Origin: Pseudocoprococcus catus | Lineage (GTDB): Bacteria > Bacillota > Clostridia > Lachnospirales > Lachnospiraceae | Reading direction: 5' to 3' | Length of the DNA stretch: 64,000 nt | Assembly (NCBI RefSeq): GCF_902381825.1 | Contig: NZ_LR698973.1 | Coordinates: 960,053 to 1,024,052 of the forward strand | Shown: positions 61,794-64,000 of the stretch, piece by piece | How positions within the stretch are numbered: position 1 is the stretch's first letter | How the letters are laid out: each line of letters begins with the position of its first letter | Translations under genes and position numbers: made by a program | Notes under the pieces: generated by a model | Told to the model about the DNA's origin: nothing | The model's input: the letters and a program-made list of their open reading frames with translations, nothing else | Database searches by the model: none

Positions 61794-62288
61794 ATGGATG
61801 AGAAAGAAGGGTCCGAAATGCAGGAAGAAATGATGACGGTACTGGTAGTCGAGCCGATGAAAGCTCCCTATGTCAAGAACATCCCCAATGAGCTGGAGGA
61901 TCTGCAGCAGGCGGTAGGCGGTGACATTGAAATGACCTATCCGTTTGATGATAAAGTTGGAATCCTTTTAAACGGCAATGGAAAATTTGAGGGATTGCCA
62001 CTGAACCGGGCGTTATATGATGATCATGGACAGGTCTATGATGCGATAGCCGGGACTTTCCTTGTAGTAGGGCTGACAGAAGATGATTTTACTTCGCTGA
62101 CACCGGGGCAGATTGAAAAATTTAAAGAAAAATACCAGTCACCGGAAATTTTTACTCTGTTTAACGGAGAACTCCATGTGATGAAGATGCCGCCGGAAGA
62201 AGCAAAAAAACAGAAAGAAAGCCGTAAGAACGATGAAAAACAAAAGAATCCGGCAAAGAAGAAAAACAGATCCGGGGATGCAAGATAA
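61794..62288 (+). CDS. DUF3846 domain protein
   Basis: A 164-residue protein. VLVVEPMKAPYVKNIPNEL, LQQAVGGDIEMTYPFDD and IAGTFLVVGLTEDDFTSL follow DUF3846, a small domain of mobile elements with unknown function. A Lys-rich tail (KKQKESRKNDEKQK) follows. CAGGAGG precedes the ATG. It is absent from module copy 1. CATCGGCT stands upstream (61751) and downstream (62325) of the gene. Confidence 0.7.
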   Translation: MDEKEGSEMQEEMMTVLVVEPMKAPYVKNIPNELEDLQQAVGGDIEMTYPFDDKVGILLNGNGKFEGLPLNRALYDDHGQVYDAIAGTFLVVGLTEDDFTSLTPGQIEKFKEKYQSPEIFTLFNGELHVMKMPPEEAKKQKESRKNDEKQKNPAKKKNRSGDAR

Positions 62289-62324
62289 AATATTTTTTGT
62301 GAAGTGAATAAAAAAATACACTGC

Positions 62325-62790
62325 CATCGGCTAGTAAGCAGAGGGACATCCCTCGGCTGTTCTTTGGCAAGTGAATATCGGCACTACAGGTACGTTCCCA
62401 ACCGTAGAAGCGTGACAGTATGAGCGCCATGATTAAGTATAGGGTAAAGATTCTTAGACTTGGAGCGAGAAAGCATAGCTGTGAATAAGGCGGTGGCAGC
62501 CTTTCGCCAGGATCACGGACGGGGGATAATGATACACGTTACCAGCCAGAGAGCGGAAGATGGACTCCGGGTTGTAATCAGAAAGACCCCTAGGACATCT
62601 GTGAGCGGCGGCAGGCCAGCCGCCCGCCTGTAGTGTCCCCTTTCCCAGAAGAAATACAGGGATAGTTCCGGGGGTGCGAGGTCAAATGCGGAACAGCAAG
62701 ATAAAAAAGAAATCAATGAAGAAGTGTGTCGTTGATATCAGATACCATGCGGCTGTGGGAGACTACAGCCGTATTCTTGTGGTATTAACG
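62325..62790 (+). ncRNA. Conserved non-coding element, copy 2 (candidate structured RNA)
   Basis: Fills the gene-free 62289-62812 gap and aligns with 10306-10785. Helix 62607-62612/62619-62624 (GGCGGC/GCCGCC) and helix 62558-62562/62596-62600 (AGATG/CATCT) keep pairing while bases differ from copy 1. GAGGG/CCCTC around ACAT (62341-62354) gives a 5' hairpin. The 3' hairpin CGGCTGT/ACAGCCG (62750-62756/62765-62771) has a shorter loop than copy 1. Same strand and same flanking gene families in both copies. Confidence 0.7.
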
Positions 62791-62812
62791 TCACATCAAG
62801 GGGAGAGAACAG

Positions 62813-63538
62813 ATGGAAGAAACAAAAAGAAGTGGAATGAGCAAGGATCAATTCTGGAATCTGATTGAAAAAGCAAAGGAAGTGTGCGGCATCGATCTGG
62901 ATGCTTCGGCAGTGTGGATCAAGCAGCAGCTCTTCTATATGACACCGGAGGATGTCCTCCAATTCCACAATCTTGTTTACAGTTACCGGGATGCAGCTTA
63001 TAAGTATGGCTTATGGACAGCGGCAGGTATTCTGATGGAAACAAGGTGCAGTGATGACAGCTTTTCCGATTTTCGGATGTGGCTGATCGCCCAGGGAAAA
63101 GATGTATATCTGAATGCCTTAAAAGATCCGGATTCCCTTTCCGGTGTAACTCCTTATGGATACTGTAGTTTTGAATCATTGGGATATATCTCATCGCAGG
63201 TCTACAGTGCCATGAAAGGAAAAAATATTTACCAGGATAGTACAGCCAGAATGCAGATGGAAAGCTATGAGCAGGTGATCCGGGATATTGTGTACCATCC
63301 CATGATCGAGTATCCGTTGGAATTGCCAGAAGCCATGGTGGTTTATCCGAAACTCTGTGAAAGGCATTTGTCCGAGCAGGTAAGGAATGCTCCACAGAAG
63401 GTAAGGACATGGAATGTTTCCCGGACGGATATCCGAAGGATGATGGCACGGGGAAATGCTGCCATAAAGAAAATGCAGGAGCAGGGAGCAAAAGCACCGG
63501 AAGCAGTCAGATCCGTCCGTAAGGGTACGGTAAGATAA
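62813..63538 (+). CDS. DUF4240 domain protein
   Basis: A 241-residue protein. FWNLIEKAKEVC, YKYGLWTAAGILMETRCSDD and FSDFRMWLIAQGKDVYLNAL match DUF4240, a domain of unknown function with a conserved Cys-Ser-Asp-Asp and Trp-Leu pattern. A basic tail follows. GGGGAG lies upstream. It is not present in module copy 1, where the helicase follows the RNA directly. Confidence 0.7.
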   Translation: MEETKRSGMSKDQFWNLIEKAKEVCGIDLDASAVWIKQQLFYMTPEDVLQFHNLVYSYRDAAYKYGLWTAAGILMETRCSDDSFSDFRMWLIAQGKDVYLNALKDPDSLSGVTPYGYCSFESLGYISSQVYSAMKGKNIYQDSTARMQMESYEQVIRDIVYHPMIEYPLELPEAMVVYPKLCERHLSEQVRNAPQKVRTWNVSRTDIRRMMARGNAAIKKMQEQGAKAPEAVRSVRKGTVR

Positions 63539-63559
63539 GCTTCCCGGCAAGGAGAAGTA

Positions 63560-64000
63560 ATGTGTTATAAAAATGAATATCAAAAAAGGGCGCATGGCGA
63601 AGTGGAAAGAATCTTTCGGGAACTTCTACCGGAAGCCGGGCTTCACGTAAGAGAAGAACAGATCCGTCTCTGCCATGAAATGCTGGATGCCCTTATGAAA
63701 AATGAGATCACGCTCTGTGATGCAGGAGTGGGCATTGGAAAAACCTATGCCTATCTGACTGCCTGCATCCTGATGCGGAAATATAGTGTACTGCATTCCG
63801 GTTATTCGGGATGTGACAGGCGGCCTGTGGTGGTATCCACTTCCAGCATTGCCTTACAGAAAGCTATCATAGAGGAATATGTTCCTTTTTTATCGGATGT
63901 ACTGTTAAAAGCAGATCTGCTTCAGGGAGAATTAAAGGCAGTTGTCCGCAAGGGAAAGGAACATTTTGTGTGCGATTACAGGCTGGCCCAAAGACTGGAG
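63560..64000 (+). CDS. DinG/XPD-type helicase, copy 2, 3' partial
   Basis: Open from ATG 63560 (after GGAGAAG) to the window end, 147 codons. The protein closely follows the helicase at 10810: RAHGEVERIFRELLPE, EEQIRLCHEMLDAL, Walker A GVGIGKTYAYL, and GKEHFVCD with the first Fe-S cysteine. The rest, including the DEAH box, lies beyond the window. Confidence 0.8.
   Translation, partial: MCYKNEYQKRAHGEVERIFRELLPEAGLHVREEQIRLCHEMLDALMKNEITLCDAGVGIGKTYAYLTACILMRKYSVLHSGYSGCDRRPVVVSTSSIALQKAIIEEYVPFLSDVLLKADLLQGELKAVVRKGKEHFVCDYRLAQRLE

Larger units (their letters stand above)
61010..64000 (+). mobile_element. Second sigma-like/ncRNA/DinG module, cut by window end
   Basis: Same gene order as 9664-12777, diverged, with two genes added (DUF3846 and DUF4240). 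It may be the beginning of another related ICE joined in tandem, or the far part of the same one. Confidence 0.6.

Noticed and set aside
1..64000. tRNA, rRNA or group II intron genes
   Set aside because: No cloverleaf with a TTCGANNC arm, rRNA core sequence or intron reverse transcriptase was noticed; a tRNAscan-SE and Rfam run would settle this.

Overview
The window looks like a gut Clostridia chromosome, most likely Lachnospiraceae. The proteins resemble that family, AAGGAGG-type ribosome-binding sites are everywhere, and the conjugation genes are of the type named after Clostridioides difficile CD1107-CD1115. Most of the window is mobile DNA. No rRNA, tRNA or CRISPR array was seen. All assignments come from reading the sequence; no database search was run.

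Layout. (1) 1-8763: a heme-uptake operon (Shp-type surface protein, IsdE-type lipoprotein, FecCD permease, ATPase, YbaN, a Cys-rich protein, a pair of ABC half-transporters) ending in a DtxR/MntR-type regulator. (2) 8845-12777: a degenerate response regulator, then a leader ORF, a sigma-like protein, a conserved non-coding element and a DinG-type helicase. (3) 12778-22906: an inserted block with three consecutive tyrosine recombinases plus a small coiled-coil protein (Tn554 TnpA/B/C layout), a zinc-protease-like protein, remnants of a flavodoxin/carboxymuconolactone decarboxylase pair, a repressor-controlled divergent pair and a PLD-nuclease two-gene unit. (4) 22911-52565: the backbone of an integrative conjugative element (ICE): ParM/ParR, a tandem ribbon-helix-helix protein, cytosine methyltransferase, amidoligase, a 2,114-residue thioester/Cna_B adhesin, a gamma-glutamylcyclotransferase-like enzyme, sortase B, MetK, a toprim protein, adenine/cytosine-N4 methyltransferase, candidate oriT, MobC, relaxase, PcfB, LtrC-like, VirD4, Maff2 pilin, VirB6, DUF4313, PrgI, VirB4 and a VirB1/CHAP hydrolase. 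(5) 52566-60970: a cassette with an XRE regulator, an AraC regulator, an ECF importer (S, T, double ATPase) and two ABC exporter halves. (6) 61010-64000: a second, diverged copy of leader/sigma-like/non-coding element/DinG, with two extra genes (DUF3846, DUF4240).

How it works together. The ICE can plausibly partition (ParMR), protect and modify its DNA (two methyltransferases with their own SAM synthetase), nick and export itself (oriT, relaxase, VirD4, VirB4/VirB6/PrgI/pilin, wall hydrolase) and attach cells to a surface (adhesin anchored by its own sortase). An amidoligase and a cyclotransferase bracket the adhesin.

The strongest novelty candidate is the roughly 470-nt non-coding element present twice (10306-10785 and 62325-62790). 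The copies differ by compensatory base changes in at least two helices. Both sit in the same sigma-like/DinG module, and both sigma-like genes lie behind a hairpin that hides the ribosome-binding site.
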